Notes: generated by a model not told the origin, from the letters alone. DNA of 64,000 nt from Pseudorhizobium endolithicum (GCF_902153245.2 NZ_CABFWF030000006.1:92351-156350), one strand, 5' to 3'. Counted from the first letter of the stretch, positions 26,405-35,057 are shown. A program made the numbers and translations.

Positions 26405-27047
26405 AGCTGGTGACGACCGCGACGTAGTGGACCGCGGAGGCGGCGACCACGAAGCCGTGCCATATGGCGTTCTGGAAGCGGAGCCGCTCCCAGACATGGA
26501 AGATCACGCCGAGCGAATAGATGATGCCGCCCGCGACGATCAACCAGACGCTGACGGCGGGCAGGTATTGCGAGATGGGCACGGCGACGATCACGCCGCT
26601 CCAGCCCATTGCGAGGTAGAGCAGGATCGCCAGCCGGTCGTAGCGGCCGGGGAACAGGCATTTCAGCGTGATGCCGCCGATCGCGGTCAGCCAGATCGCG
26701 ACCAGCATGAAGAGGATCAGCGGATCGTGGATGCCGCGCTCGAGGAAGGGCGTGTAGGTGGCGGCGATCAGCACGAAGATGGCCGAATGGTCGAGACGGC
26801 GCAGGAGCCATTTCGTGCGCGAGTGCGGCCAGATGTTGTAGGTGAAGGAGATCGACAGACAGAGCAGCAGGCCGAGGCCGTAGATCCAGGCGGCGGCAAG
26901 CTCGCCGAGGCTCGCCCAGACGGTGGCGTAGAAGATCAGGGCGGTGACGCCGATGAGCGCCAGCACGATGCCGATGCCGTGGACGATGCCGTCGGCGACG
27001 ATCTCGTGGAAATCGTATTTTCTTCCGAAGTTGAAGAACTCGCTCAT
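26394..27047 (-). CDS. Hemolysin III / PAQR family membrane protein
   Basis: 217 residues, seven membrane helices. Family marks: EIVADGIVHGIGIVLALIG, RRLDHSAIFVLIAATYTPF with the conserved DHS, and a late His in WHGFVVAASAVHYVAVV. These His/Asp/Ser residues form the zinc site in PAQR proteins, which have hydrolase-like activity. Third gene of a minus-strand group after the universal stress and DksA-like genes (87 bp gap). Confidence 0.88.
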   Translation of the reverse strand: MSEFFNFGRKYDFHEIVADGIVHGIGIVLALIGVTALIFYATVWASLGELAAAWIYGLGLLLCLSISFTYNIWPHSRTKWLLRRLDHSAIFVLIAATYTPFLERGIHDPLILFMLVAIWLTAIGGITLKCLFPGRYDRLAILLYLAMGWSGVIVAVPISQYLPAVSVWLIVAGGIIYSLGVIFHVWERLRFQNAIWHGFVVAASAVHYVAVVTSFNL

Positions 27048-27134
27048 GCAATCCTCGCGACACCCGTCCGGTCAAGATGATCCGTGTGATGCCGCAAGGC
27101 AAGAGGCTGTTGATTCAAATAGAATTTCACTCTG

Positions 27135-27455
27135 TCAGATTGCGGCGGCACAGGTCTGGCAGAAGGGGGTGTGGGGGACCACGTCGAGACGCCCCTCGGC
27201 GATCGGATCGCCGCATTTGACGCAGGTTCCGAAGGTGCCGGCCGCGATCCGGTCGAGCGCCGCATCGATGGCGGCCAGTTCCTTCTGCCCCGCTTCCCCG
27301 AGCTCTTCCAGAACCTCGTCATTGTTGCGCTCGACGGCACGGTCGTCATCGTCGGGATTGCGCGGCTGTTCGAAGTCCTCCTCGATCTTGTGCAGGCGCC
27401 CGTGGAGCTCGCGCTGCCGTTCGGTGAGGATAGCCTTGTACTTGGCGACGTCCAT
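27135..27455 (-). CDS. TraR/DksA-like zinc-finger protein
   Basis: 106 residues from ATG 27455. N-terminal coiled-coil (VAKYKAILTERQRELHGRLHKIEEDFEQ), acidic DDDDRAVERNNDEVLEEL, and a C4 zinc finger CVKCGDPIAEGRL...FCQTC. DksA relatives enter the RNA polymerase secondary channel to modulate initiation; this shorter form lies next to stress genes. 35 bp downstream of the universal stress gene, so probably in one operon with it under the FNR/FixK box. Confidence 0.87.
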   Translation of the reverse strand: MDVAKYKAILTERQRELHGRLHKIEEDFEQPRNPDDDDRAVERNNDEVLEELGEAGQKELAAIDAALDRIAAGTFGTCVKCGDPIAEGRLDVVPHTPFCQTCAAAI

Positions 27456-27490
27456 GGATCTGTGTCCTTTCTCTTGTTCTTCTTGCCTGC

Positions 27491-27901
27491 TCAGCGATCG
27501 ACGAGGACCGAGCACTGGGCGTGACGCACGATCCTGTCGGCGGTGGCGCCGAGGAAGTAGTTCGAGAAGTCCGGCTTGTGGGAGGCCAGGATGATGAGAT
27601 CGGCGTCATGCTCGGCAGCCGCCGTTAGGAGTTCGCGGGCCGGGGCACCCTGCCGCACTTCGATGGTCGCGGCCAGCCCGTGCCGGCGGCGGAGATCCTC
27701 GATCCTTGCCTCCGCCTCCCGGCGGGCATCCAGCGATATGCCGACCGGCACTTCCGCCAGGACATAGCCCGGCAGATCCTCCACGACGCTGACGAGCACG
27801 ATGGATCCCCCTTCCCGGAGGAGTTTTACCGCCCGCGGGACGATGCGGTCCGCCTTGTCGATCGCTGCGGCATCCACGGCGACGATGATCTTGCTGTACA
27901 T
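27491..27901 (-). CDS. Universal stress protein (UspA family)
   Basis: 136 residues: YSKIIVAVDAAAIDKADRIVPRAVKLL at the start and ASHKPDFSNYFLGATADRIVRHAQCSVLVDR at the end, the ATP-binding G-2x-G-9x-G(S/T) region being only partly conserved. Cytosolic stress protein. A perfect FNR/FixK-type box lies 64 bp upstream, so low-oxygen induction is expected, as for usp genes in other rhizobia. Confidence 0.9.
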   Translation of the reverse strand: MYSKIIVAVDAAAIDKADRIVPRAVKLLREGGSIVLVSVVEDLPGYVLAEVPVGISLDARREAEARIEDLRRRHGLAATIEVRQGAPARELLTAAAEHDADLIILASHKPDFSNYFLGATADRIVRHAQCSVLVDR

Positions 27902-27965
27902 GGTGCTCTCCCGAGAGGTTCAGCTCGCATTGAAGAGTTTCTTGCGTTTTCATGCGGGGGGCGCA

Positions 27966-27979
27966 TTGATCACGATCAA
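27966..27979. promoter_or_regulatory. FNR/FixK-type anaerobox
   Basis: Perfect TTGAT-CACG-ATCAA, the consensus for FixK/FnrL/FNR. It is centred about 71 bp before the usp start on the minus strand, which would place it near -41 of a promoter about 30 bp before the start. It could also serve the VOC gene at 28100 on the other strand. Confidence 0.78.
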
Positions 27980-28099
27980 CTTCGATCTGCCCACCGTCAA
28001 TGGGTGATGAACGACCTATCAACAGACCGGCATCTTTATCGAACGCCGGTCAAAGCCGATATAGACGGAAACGGCAGCCCGCCAAGGATAGGAGATGCC

Positions 28100-28963
28100 A
28101 TGACCCAGTCCCAATACCCATTCGCCCTGACACGCCCGGCCTTCGTGGACCATGTCCATCTCGTGGTTTCGGACCTTGCGGCGGTCTCACAGTTCTACCA
28201 GCGCATCATCGGCCTTGCGGTCATCGAAAGGCAGGCGCGCGGCGAAGTGCTGGGGGTGGCGGGACGCCCGCTCCTGACGCTGGAGAGGCGAAGCGACGCC
28301 GTCCGGGCGCCGAGAACGGCCGCCGGCCTCTTCCATACGGCCTTCCTCGTGCCTGGCCGCGCGGAGCTCGCCCACTGGCTGGCGCACGCGGCGGAGAACG
28401 GCGTGCGGCTCGAAGGCGCCTCGGACCATCTCGTCAGCGAAGCGCTTTATCTGTCCGACCCGGAAGGCAACGGCATCGAGATCTATCGCGACCGCCAGCC
28501 CGACGAGTGGACCTACCATGCGGACGGAATGGTGGAGATGGCCACTGAACGCCTGGACCTGCGGCTGCTTCACGCGGAGGCGCCGCAGGCGCCCTTCCGC
28601 GGAATGGCCGAAGGAACGGCGATCGGCCACATCCACCTGCAGGTGGGCGACGTGCCGGAGGCAGAGACCTTCTATCGCGACGTGATGGGACTGAAGCTGA
28701 TGGCCCGGTATCCCGGCGCCAGCTTCTTCGCTACCGGAGACTATCACCATCACGTTGCCGCCAATGTCTGGAACAGCCGCAACGCGGGCCCTCGCCTGCA
28801 GAACATGACGGGCCTCGCGGGGTATACGCTGCGTTTCAATGATGCTGCCGCACTCAACGAAACGCTCGCCAGCATGGAGGCACGCCAGATCAAGGTGCGG
28901 CGCAACGGCAACGAATGGTCTCTCCACGACCCCTGGGGGATCGGCATCAGGCTTTCGCCATGA
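28100..28963 (+). CDS. Two-domain VOC (glyoxalase/extradiol dioxygenase-like) protein
   Basis: 287 residues in two glyoxalase-fold modules. First: VDHVHLVVSDLAAVSQFYQRIIGLAV ... LFHTAFLVPGRAEL ... YLSDPEGNGIEIYRDRQ. Second: IGHIHLQVGDVPEAETFYRDVMGLKLMARYPGASFFATGDYHHHVAANVW. The His in the first strand, the paired His and the Glu in GIEIYRD fit the metal triad of CatE-like catechol 2,3-dioxygenases, but no aromatic-degradation genes adjoin, so the substrate is open. SD AGGAG at 28090. Confidence 0.83.
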   Translation: MTQSQYPFALTRPAFVDHVHLVVSDLAAVSQFYQRIIGLAVIERQARGEVLGVAGRPLLTLERRSDAVRAPRTAAGLFHTAFLVPGRAELAHWLAHAAENGVRLEGASDHLVSEALYLSDPEGNGIEIYRDRQPDEWTYHADGMVEMATERLDLRLLHAEAPQAPFRGMAEGTAIGHIHLQVGDVPEAETFYRDVMGLKLMARYPGASFFATGDYHHHVAANVWNSRNAGPRLQNMTGLAGYTLRFNDAAALNETLASMEARQIKVRRNGNEWSLHDPWGIGIRLSP

Positions 28964-28968
28964 GCCGC

Positions 28969-28993
28969 GGAACCGGTGTTCCCGCTGCGCGTT
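28969..28993 (+). promoter_or_regulatory. EcfG-type general-stress promoter of the AI-2E transporter gene
   Basis: GGAAC (28969-28973), 16 bp, CGTT (28990-28993): an exact match to the general-stress consensus, 26 bp before the start codon at 29020 and just after the VOC stop at 28963. It gives the transporter its own promoter. Confidence 0.72.
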
Positions 28994-29019
28994 GATCGCG
29001 CGCACCGGGACTCGACAAG

Positions 29020-30177
29020 ATGGCGACTTCAGATACCAACGGCCGGAAGGCAAAGAGATCCGCGGCGGACCTGGCCATAGCCAAGGCAGAAGCAGCGGCC
29101 CAGCAGGACGAGGCCGATGTTGTCGAGTTCTCCCCGCTCGGGCGGGCCGCACTGGAAGTAGCGGCCAGTTGGGCGATCATCGGCATCTTCTGCCTGCTCG
29201 GCCTCGCCCTGATCTCCTATATGAAGCTCGTCCTGATCCCGATCACGCTGGCGATCGTGGTGGGCATCATCCTCGGAATGGCCGCCGAAAGACTGGGCGA
29301 GCTCGGCATACCCCGCTTCGGGATCGCCATCACCCTCTCCTCCGCCGTGGCGGTGGTGCTTTTCCTGATCGTCTATGCGCTGGCCGAGCCGGTGGCCTTC
29401 TTCATCAACAGCGGGCCGGCCCTGGTCGAGCAGACGATCGACCGCATCCTTCCCTATCTGGAGCGGATGGAATGGCTGAACATCAGCGCCGCCACCTTCG
29501 AGACGGGGCCGATGTCGATGGAGAAGCTCCTGGAGAACAGCAGCAGCGTGCTGGCGATCCTGAGCGCCAGCCTGGCGCCCGCCGTCATCCAGGCGCTGAT
29601 CTTCTTCGCGGCCCTCCTGCTCTTCCTCTACGGGCGCGTGCGGCTGCGCCGCACGATCATCATGGCTTTCCCGCAACGGCGGCAGAGGCTGGTGGCGATC
29701 CGCGTGCTGAACTCCATGGAGGAGGTGCTGGGCTACTACTTCGCCACGGCCAGCCTGCTGTATCTCGGGCTCGGCCTGTCCATGACGCTCATCGCCTATT
29801 TGGGCGGCCTCGCCGCACCGGCAATGTGGGGGATCTTCGCCTTCATCTCCAGCTTCATCCCCTATCTGGGGATCACGCTCATGACCTTCTCGGTGGCGCT
29901 TGGCGGCGTGCTGACGCATGATACGCTGATCGTCGGCCTGGCGCCGGCCGCCGTGTTCTTCATCGTGCACCTGATTATGGAGAACCTGATCTTCCCGGCG
30001 ATCATGGGCCGCCAATGGGAGATCAACCCGTTCCTGGTGTTCATCGCCATCATCTTCTGGACCTGGATGTGGGGAGCGGTCGGCGCCATGCTGGCGCTGC
30101 CGCTGTCGCTGATCGCCATGACGATCGCCAACGAGCTTTTCCCCGAGCGCAGGACGGTGCCGCACCTGCCGGGGTGA
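29020..30177 (+). CDS. AI-2E family transporter (TqsA/PerM-like)
   Basis: 385 residues with about eight membrane helices. N-terminal AASWAIIGIFCLLGLALISYMKLVLIPITLAIVVGIILG, a central large cytoplasmic part (LEENSSSVLAI... RLRRTIIMAFPQRRQRLVAIRVLNSMEEVLGYYFATASLLYLGLG) and FAFISSFIPYLGITLMTFSVALGG ... GRQWEINPFLVFIAIIFWTWMWGAVGAMLALPL, the AI-2E transport signature. The name is historical; many members export ions or osmolytes. The upstream stress-type promoter suits a stress-response role. Confidence 0.88.
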   Translation: MATSDTNGRKAKRSAADLAIAKAEAAAQQDEADVVEFSPLGRAALEVAASWAIIGIFCLLGLALISYMKLVLIPITLAIVVGIILGMAAERLGELGIPRFGIAITLSSAVAVVLFLIVYALAEPVAFFINSGPALVEQTIDRILPYLERMEWLNISAATFETGPMSMEKLLENSSSVLAILSASLAPAVIQALIFFAALLLFLYGRVRLRRTIIMAFPQRRQRLVAIRVLNSMEEVLGYYFATASLLYLGLGLSMTLIAYLGGLAAPAMWGIFAFISSFIPYLGITLMTFSVALGGVLTHDTLIVGLAPAAVFFIVHLIMENLIFPAIMGRQWEINPFLVFIAIIFWTWMWGAVGAMLALPLSLIAMTIANELFPERRTVPHLPG

Positions 30178-30184
30178 GGCCATA

Positions 30185-30580
30185 TCAATCGTAGAGGTAG
30201 TACCGCTCCCATTGGTCGCGCGGCACCTTGCTGCCGATCCGGTACTTGAATGACTGGACCGTCAGGCCACGCTCGCCGGTCACGCATTTGAACTTCAACC
30301 GGTACCAGTCTCCGCCGCTGCGGAAGGCGGCCCCCGGCGCTTTCACCGCGTTGCCCTCTTCGACGGGATCGGAAAAGGTATAGGCGATCACCTTGTCCGG
30401 GCTCATGCCTTTCTGCTCCTGGGCGATGCGCTTCATGGCCTCGATATCGCAGCGCTGCTCCCGCCGCTCTTGCGGAGCGAGCGCCTTGAGTTGCCTGACG
30501 ATCGCGGCATCCAGAGCATGGGCAGGCGCGGCGGCCGCGAGCGTCAGAAGGGCCAGGAAAACAGTCTTCTTGTTTTTCAT
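30185..30580 (-). CDS. DUF930 secreted protein
   Basis: 131 residues. Signal peptide MKNKKTVFLALLTLAAAAPAHA with cleavage after AHA. Mature LKALAPQERREQRCDIEAMKRIAQEQKGMSPDKVIAYTFSDPVEEGNAVKAPGAAFRSGGDWYRLKFKC is the DUF930 core with two Cys. Periplasmic, function unknown. Convergent with the AI-2E gene (7 bp). Confidence 0.85.
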   Translation of the reverse strand: MKNKKTVFLALLTLAAAAPAHALDAAIVRQLKALAPQERREQRCDIEAMKRIAQEQKGMSPDKVIAYTFSDPVEEGNAVKAPGAAFRSGGDWYRLKFKCVTGERGLTVQSFKYRIGSKVPRDQWERYYLYD

Positions 30581-30690
30581 CTTCGTCTCGCCGGAGGGAT
30601 TCGGACGGGCCGGAAACTAGGAGATGACAGCCCGATTGACCACCCACCGAAACGGGAAATAGGATGATCCGGGGACTGGGTGGAACCTTG

Positions 30691-30930
30691 ATGAGCAAAA
30701 GGCATGAAGCGATGCGCGCCAATCCGAAAGCGGACTGGCGCCTGGAGGACATCAAGGGACTTTGCGAGGAATTCGGCATCTCCTGTGAGCCACCGAGGGG
30801 TGGAAGTTCGCACTACAAGATCAGCCATCCGCAGATGCGGGAGATTTTGACCGTCCCTTTCAAACGTCCGATCAAGCCGGTATATATTCGGAAACTGGTT
30901 CAGTTCGTCGATGCAGTGAGGTTACTTTGA
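30691..30930 (+). CDS. hicA: HicA-like toxin
   Basis: 79 residues from ATG 30691. It has the HicA double-stranded-RNA-binding-like fold pattern: WRLEDIKGLCEEFGISCEPPRGGSSHYKISHPQMREILTVPFKRPIKPVYIRKLVQFVDAV, with the catalytic His in GGSSHYKI. HicA toxins are translation-dependent mRNA interferases. The stop overlaps the start of the antitoxin by four bases. Confidence 0.82.
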   Translation: MSKRHEAMRANPKADWRLEDIKGLCEEFGISCEPPRGGSSHYKISHPQMREILTVPFKRPIKPVYIRKLVQFVDAVRLL

Positions 30931-31151
30931 CGCGCCCCCTGCGGTTTTCTGTCGTCGTTTCTCCGCTTGCCCCCGAAGACGGTGGCGGCTTCCTCGCGAC
31001 CGTGCCTGATCTTCCCGGATGCATGAGTGATGGCGAGACTCCGCAACAGGCTATTTCGAACGTGCAGGATGCCATCGAGAGTTGGATCGAGGCGGCCCAT
31101 GAAACCGGCCGGCCGATACCGCAGCCCTCCCGCCACCTCAACGCTGGCTGA
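30927..31151 (+). CDS. hicB: HicB-like antitoxin
   Basis: 74 residues from a TTG start at 30927 (TTGA overlap with the hicA stop). FSVVVSPLAPEDGGGFLATVPDLPGCMSDGETPQQAISNVQDAIESWIEAAHETGRPIPQP is the partial RNase-H-like HicB fold. The usual C-terminal DNA-binding domain is absent, so autoregulation would need another factor. The rare start and overlap keep antitoxin synthesis tied to toxin translation. Confidence 0.83.
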   Translation: MTRPLRFSVVVSPLAPEDGGGFLATVPDLPGCMSDGETPQQAISNVQDAIESWIEAAHETGRPIPQPSRHLNAG

Positions 31152-31223
31152 TTCCGACCGCTTGTCTCCCACCGAGGCACCCCCTATCTCTGGCACTCCC
31201 GCATGATATTCCGGAGTGCTTCC

Positions 31224-33347
31224 TTGGCCCTTTCCCGCAAGCCCGTCTTCCACAACCTCCCCTCCCCACCGGTCGCCGAAAGGAAGCCCGCAAGCGATAC
31301 CCGCCACGGCATCACCCGAACGGACGACTATGCCTGGATGCGGGCAGAAAACTGGCAGGCGATGTTCAAGGATCCGAACCTGCTCGATCCGGCACTGCGG
31401 GCGCATCTGGAGGCGGAGAACGCCTATATGGATGCCGCCATGGCGGATACCCAGGCGCTGCAGAAGACGCTGTTTGCCGAGATGAAGGGCCGTATCAAGG
31501 AGGACGATTCCTCCGTGCCGATGAAGGACGGGCCCTTCGCCTACGGCACAGCCTATGTGACCGGCGGCGAGCAGCCGCGCTATTTCCGCATCCCGCGCGA
31601 CGCCGACCACAGGGACGAAGCCAGCCGCAAGCTGCTGCTCGACGGCGACAAGGAAGCAAGCGGCAAGGACTATTTCCGCCTTGCAGGGCTTGACCACACG
31701 ACCGACCACCGTTTCGGCATCTGGGGTTATGACGACAAGGGGTCGGAATACTTCACCCTGCGCATCCGCGACCTGGAAACGGGTGAAGACCTTCCCGACG
31801 TGATCGAGAACACCGGCGGCGGCGGCGTCTGGGCACCGGACGGCAAGAGCTTCTTCTATACCCTGCAGGACGAGAACCACCGGCCGTCGAAGGTCTTCCA
31901 CCACATCGTCGGCCAGCCGCAGGCGGCGGACCGGCTGGTATACGAGGAGAAGGATCCGGGCTTCTTCGTCGGCGTCGGGGGCTCACTGCTCGACGACTTC
32001 ATCTATATCGACGTGCATGACCATGAGACATCGGAATACCACCTCCTCCCGACCAAGGACCTGACGGCAGAGCCGTCGCTCGTGGCGGAGCGCGTGGAGG
32101 GCATCGAGTATTCCCTGACCGAGGGCGGCGATGTCTTCTACATCCTCACCAATGACGGCGGCGCCAAGGACTTCAAGATCATGGAGACGCCGGTCGAGGC
32201 GCCGGGCAAGAAGAACTGGCGCGAGGTCGTGCCGCACGAGCCCGGCCGGCTGATCCTGTCGCACATGGCCTATGCCCGCCATCTCATCTGGCTGCAGCGC
32301 AAGGACGGGCTGCCGCAGATCGTGATCCGCGATCGCCGGTCAGGCCAGGAACATGCCATCGCGTTCGACGAGGAGGCCTATTCGCTGGGCCTGCAGGGGG
32401 CGGCGGAATACGATACCGACGTCATCCGCTTCTCCTATTCGTCGATGACGACGCCCTCCCAGCTCTTCGACTACAACATGGCGACGCGCGAGCGGGTGCT
32501 CCTGAAGACGCAGGAGGTGCCCTCCGGGCACAATCCGGACGATTACGTCACCCGGCGGGTGATGGCGCCGGCGCATGACGGCGAACTGGTTCCGGTCTCG
32601 CTGCTGTACCGCAAGGACGTGGCCCTCGACGGCTCCGCGCCCTGCCTGCTCTACGGCTACGGCGCCTATGGCATCACCATTCCGGCAAGCTTCTCCACCA
32701 ATGCGCTCTCGCTCGCCGACCGCGGCTTCGTCTACGCGATCGCCCATATCCGCGGCGGCAAGGACAAGGGTTTTGCCTGGTACGAAGACGGGAAGATGAA
32801 GAAGAAGGAGAACACCTTCAAGGACTTCATTGCGGCGGCGGACCATCTGGTGAAGCAGAAGTTCACCTCCTACGAGAACATCATCGCCGAAGGCGGCTCG
32901 GCGGGCGGCATGCTGATGGGGGCCGTCGCCAACATGGCGCCAGAGAAGTTCGCCGGCATCATCGCCGCCGTTCCCTTCGTCGATGTGCTCAACACCATGC
33001 TCGACGACACCTTGCCGCTCACCCCGCCGGAATGGCCGGAATGGGGCAATCCGCTGGACTCGGAAGAAGAATACCAGTGGATCGCCGCCTACAGCCCCTA
33101 TGACAATGTCGGGCCGAAGCCCTACCCGCCGATCCTGGCGCTCTCAGGCCTGACGGATCCCCGCGTCACCTATTGGGAGCCGACCAAGTGGATCGCCAGG
33201 CTGCGCGAGAAGGCGCCGGAGGCGGGACCCTATCTGCTGAAGACCAACATGGCAGCGGGGCACGGCGGCAAGTCGGGCCGGTTCCAGCGGCTGGAGGAGG
33301 TAGCGTTCGAATACGCGTTCGCGATCAAGATAGCTGGGAGGATGTAG
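31224..33347 (+). CDS. ptrB: Oligopeptidase B (S9A prolyl-oligopeptidase family)
   Basis: About 707 residues from a TTG at 31224, chosen because CCGGAG lies seven bases before it and homologues begin near SRKPVFHNLPSPPVAERKP; an ATG at 31203 has no SD. An N-terminal beta-propeller (GSEYFTLRIRDLETGEDLPDVI, VGVGGSLLDDFIYIDVHDHETSEYHLLP) covers a C-terminal hydrolase domain with Ser in EGGSAGGMLMG, Asp in SGLTDPRVTYWEP and His in GHGGKSGR. Cytosolic serine peptidase cutting short peptides after basic residues. Monocistronic. Confidence 0.9.
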   Translation: MALSRKPVFHNLPSPPVAERKPASDTRHGITRTDDYAWMRAENWQAMFKDPNLLDPALRAHLEAENAYMDAAMADTQALQKTLFAEMKGRIKEDDSSVPMKDGPFAYGTAYVTGGEQPRYFRIPRDADHRDEASRKLLLDGDKEASGKDYFRLAGLDHTTDHRFGIWGYDDKGSEYFTLRIRDLETGEDLPDVIENTGGGGVWAPDGKSFFYTLQDENHRPSKVFHHIVGQPQAADRLVYEEKDPGFFVGVGGSLLDDFIYIDVHDHETSEYHLLPTKDLTAEPSLVAERVEGIEYSLTEGGDVFYILTNDGGAKDFKIMETPVEAPGKKNWREVVPHEPGRLILSHMAYARHLIWLQRKDGLPQIVIRDRRSGQEHAIAFDEEAYSLGLQGAAEYDTDVIRFSYSSMTTPSQLFDYNMATRERVLLKTQEVPSGHNPDDYVTRRVMAPAHDGELVPVSLLYRKDVALDGSAPCLLYGYGAYGITIPASFSTNALSLADRGFVYAIAHIRGGKDKGFAWYEDGKMKKKENTFKDFIAAADHLVKQKFTSYENIIAEGGSAGGMLMGAVANMAPEKFAGIIAAVPFVDVLNTMLDDTLPLTPPEWPEWGNPLDSEEEYQWIAAYSPYDNVGPKPYPPILALSGLTDPRVTYWEPTKWIARLREKAPEAGPYLLKTNMAAGHGGKSGRFQRLEEVAFEYAFAIKIAGRM

Positions 33348-33486
33348 CCGGCACAGGCTGCGCCTTCTACCTCCGCCCGCCACAACCAACAAGCGCAAAT
33401 CACCCGCATTCGCGTCTTCACGAATCTGTCAAGAGTCCGATTCGCCCCATGCGCGCCCCGCGCAAGCTTCGCGCAAGGTTGCCTCG

Positions 33487-33501
33487 TTAACCATTTGTTA
33501 A
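33487..33501 (+). promoter_or_regulatory. CtrA box
   Basis: TTAACCATTTGTTAA, an exact TTAA-N7-TTAA match to the binding site of the cell-cycle master regulator CtrA. It lies 23 bp before the ATG at 33524, near the expected -35 position. Confidence 0.7.
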
Positions 33502-33523
33502 CGATTGAACCTGGTATGGCGCA

Positions 33524-33811
33524 ATGAAGATCGACAGCGGCCTCAGCGGCTACGGCTACCATAGCCGCCCGAACGACATCGAGAGGCGGACAGAGGAAAC
33601 TCCGCTGCGGGAAAGCGATGCCCCGACACGCTCCAATGCCTTCACAGTGGAAAGCAGCACGCTCCTTTCCAGCTCCCTCGCAAAGGCACTCTGGCTTGGC
33701 GTCGAGAGCAAGAGGAGCGAAGCCGCCGGACAGGCGGCGACCCAGACCGTCGCGCGCCCTCTGGCGGAAGAATGGGTCGCCGACCGTTACCGCGAATTCA
33801 GCGAATTCTAG
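33524..33811 (+). CDS. Hypothetical protein, candidate CtrA-regulated
   Basis: 95 residues: MKIDSGLSGYGYHSRP, a charged middle, then ESSTLLSSSLAKALWLGVESKRSEAAGQAATQTVARPLAEEWVADRYREFSEF. No signal or membrane segment; Ser-rich centre and amphipathic C-terminal helix. No family recognised. The perfect CtrA box directly upstream and the absence of a strong SD are its main distinguishing points; a link to motility or the cell cycle is inference from the box alone. Confidence 0.62.
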   Translation: MKIDSGLSGYGYHSRPNDIERRTEETPLRESDAPTRSNAFTVESSTLLSSSLAKALWLGVESKRSEAAGQAATQTVARPLAEEWVADRYREFSEF

Positions 33812-33826
33812 CAAACAGCACGCGCT

Positions 33827-34558
33827 TCAGTGCGAGCGCGAGGCTTTCGGGTGATCATGCCCGCAGTGGTCGTGCCCGCTATCCCGGCCGTCCAGGCCGA
33901 CATTCCCATCACTGTGCCCGGCATGGGGATCGAGCGATATTTCTCCGCCCGACCGCCATTCCCGCCACGACTGCCGCAGGATCTGCACCGACGAGGACAG
34001 GAACAGCCCGGCCATGATGGCCGCCACGATGAGATCCGGCCAGGCCGTCGCGGTTCCCCATACGCCCAAGGCCGCAATCATGACGATCACATTGCCGATC
34101 GCATCATTGCGCGAGCAGAGCCACACGGAGCGGACATTGGCGTCGCCGTCCTTGTAGTTGACGAGCAGCAGGACGCTCAGGAGGTTGGCGGCGAGCGCAA
34201 GGAAGCCTATGAGGCCCATGACCGGCGCCTCCGGAACACCGCCCTCGAGGACGCGCCAGATCGTCGAGCCGAAGACCCAAAGCCCCATCAGGAGGAGGCT
34301 GATCCCCTTGACGGCGGCCGCCGTCGTGCGGACGCGGATGGAGGCGCCGATGACGGCGAGCGAGATGCCGTAGGTGATCGCATCGGCGAAGAAATCCAGC
34401 GCATCCGCCTGGAGTGCTTGCGAGCGCGCCATCTGACCCGCGGTCATCTCCACGAGGAACATCGTGGCGTTGATGGCAATGACGGCCCAGAGCCGCCGCT
34501 TGTAGTCTCGGGACAGCCCCTCGAACGTGCCGTGATGATGGCCGCAGGAAGCACTCAT
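33827..34558 (-). CDS. Cation diffusion facilitator metal exporter
   Basis: 243 residues. Metal-binding ends: MSASCGHHHG at the start, and a tail with HAGH and HDHCGHDH. The middle has the helices and metal site of CDF proteins (QADALDFFADAITYGISLAVIGAS in helix 2, SVWLCSRNDAIGNVIVMIAALGVWG in helix 5). It lacks most of the usual cytoplasmic C-terminal domain. It likely exports Zn2+, Cd2+, Co2+ or Ni2+ in exchange for protons. Divergent from a MerR gene with an operator-promoter between them. Confidence 0.87.
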   Translation of the reverse strand: MSASCGHHHGTFEGLSRDYKRRLWAVIAINATMFLVEMTAGQMARSQALQADALDFFADAITYGISLAVIGASIRVRTTAAAVKGISLLLMGLWVFGSTIWRVLEGGVPEAPVMGLIGFLALAANLLSVLLLVNYKDGDANVRSVWLCSRNDAIGNVIVMIAALGVWGTATAWPDLIVAAIMAGLFLSSSVQILRQSWREWRSGGEISLDPHAGHSDGNVGLDGRDSGHDHCGHDHPKASRSH

Positions 34559-34597
34559 GATGTCGCCTTTCCTCTTGCATGGACGTTGGTGACACCA

Positions 34598-34628
34598 TAG
34601 CTAATCCCTCTAGCCACTATAGGTTCAA
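34598..34628 (-). promoter_or_regulatory. MerR-type promoter of the CDF gene
   Basis: On the minus strand TTGAAC (34623-34628) and TAGCTA (34598-34603) are 19 bp apart, the long spacer typical of MerR targets. An imperfect dyad (ACCTATAG ... CTAGAGGG, 34606-34624) fills that spacer. Confidence 0.75.
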
Positions 34629-34643
34629 GAGGAAATTTCAGAA

Positions 34644-35057
34644 ATGTATTCGATCGGCGATCTCTCCAGGCGCACCGGCGTGAAGGTGCCGACCATCCGC
34701 TATTACGAGCAGATGGGGCTGATCGCGGCGGCGCACCGTTCCGAGGGCAACCAGCGGCGCTACGAGAAGGCCGACCTTGAACGGCTCGCCTTCATCCGCC
34801 ACGCGCGCGATCTGGGCTTCGACATCCAGGCGATCCGCGACCTCATCACCCTCAGCCGCCACCCGGAAATGCCCTGCGCCGGGGCCGACCGCATCGCCGG
34901 GGAACATCTCGCCGCGGTGCGCGAGAAGATCGCCAAGCTCAAGAAGCTGGAGCACGAGCTGGAACGCATCGTCTCCCATTGCGGCGGCCATTCCGTGGAG
35001 GACTGCTACGTCATCCGCGCGCTCTCCGACCACGCGATGTGCGAGGCGGAGCATTGA
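34644..35057 (+). CDS. MerR-family metal-responsive regulator
   Basis: 137 residues. N-terminal winged HTH MYSIGDLSRRTGVKVPTIRYYEQMGLIAAAHRSEGNQRRYEKADLERLAFIRHARDLGFDIQAIRDLI, dimerisation helix (EHLAAVREKIAKLKKLEHELERIV) and a C-terminal metal-site tail with several Cys/His (SHCGGHSVEDC, SDHAMC). This fits the ZntR/CadR group sensing divalent ions. It should control the divergent CDF gene. Confidence 0.88.
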   Translation: MYSIGDLSRRTGVKVPTIRYYEQMGLIAAAHRSEGNQRRYEKADLERLAFIRHARDLGFDIQAIRDLITLSRHPEMPCAGADRIAGEHLAAVREKIAKLKKLEHELERIVSHCGGHSVEDCYVIRALSDHAMCEAEH

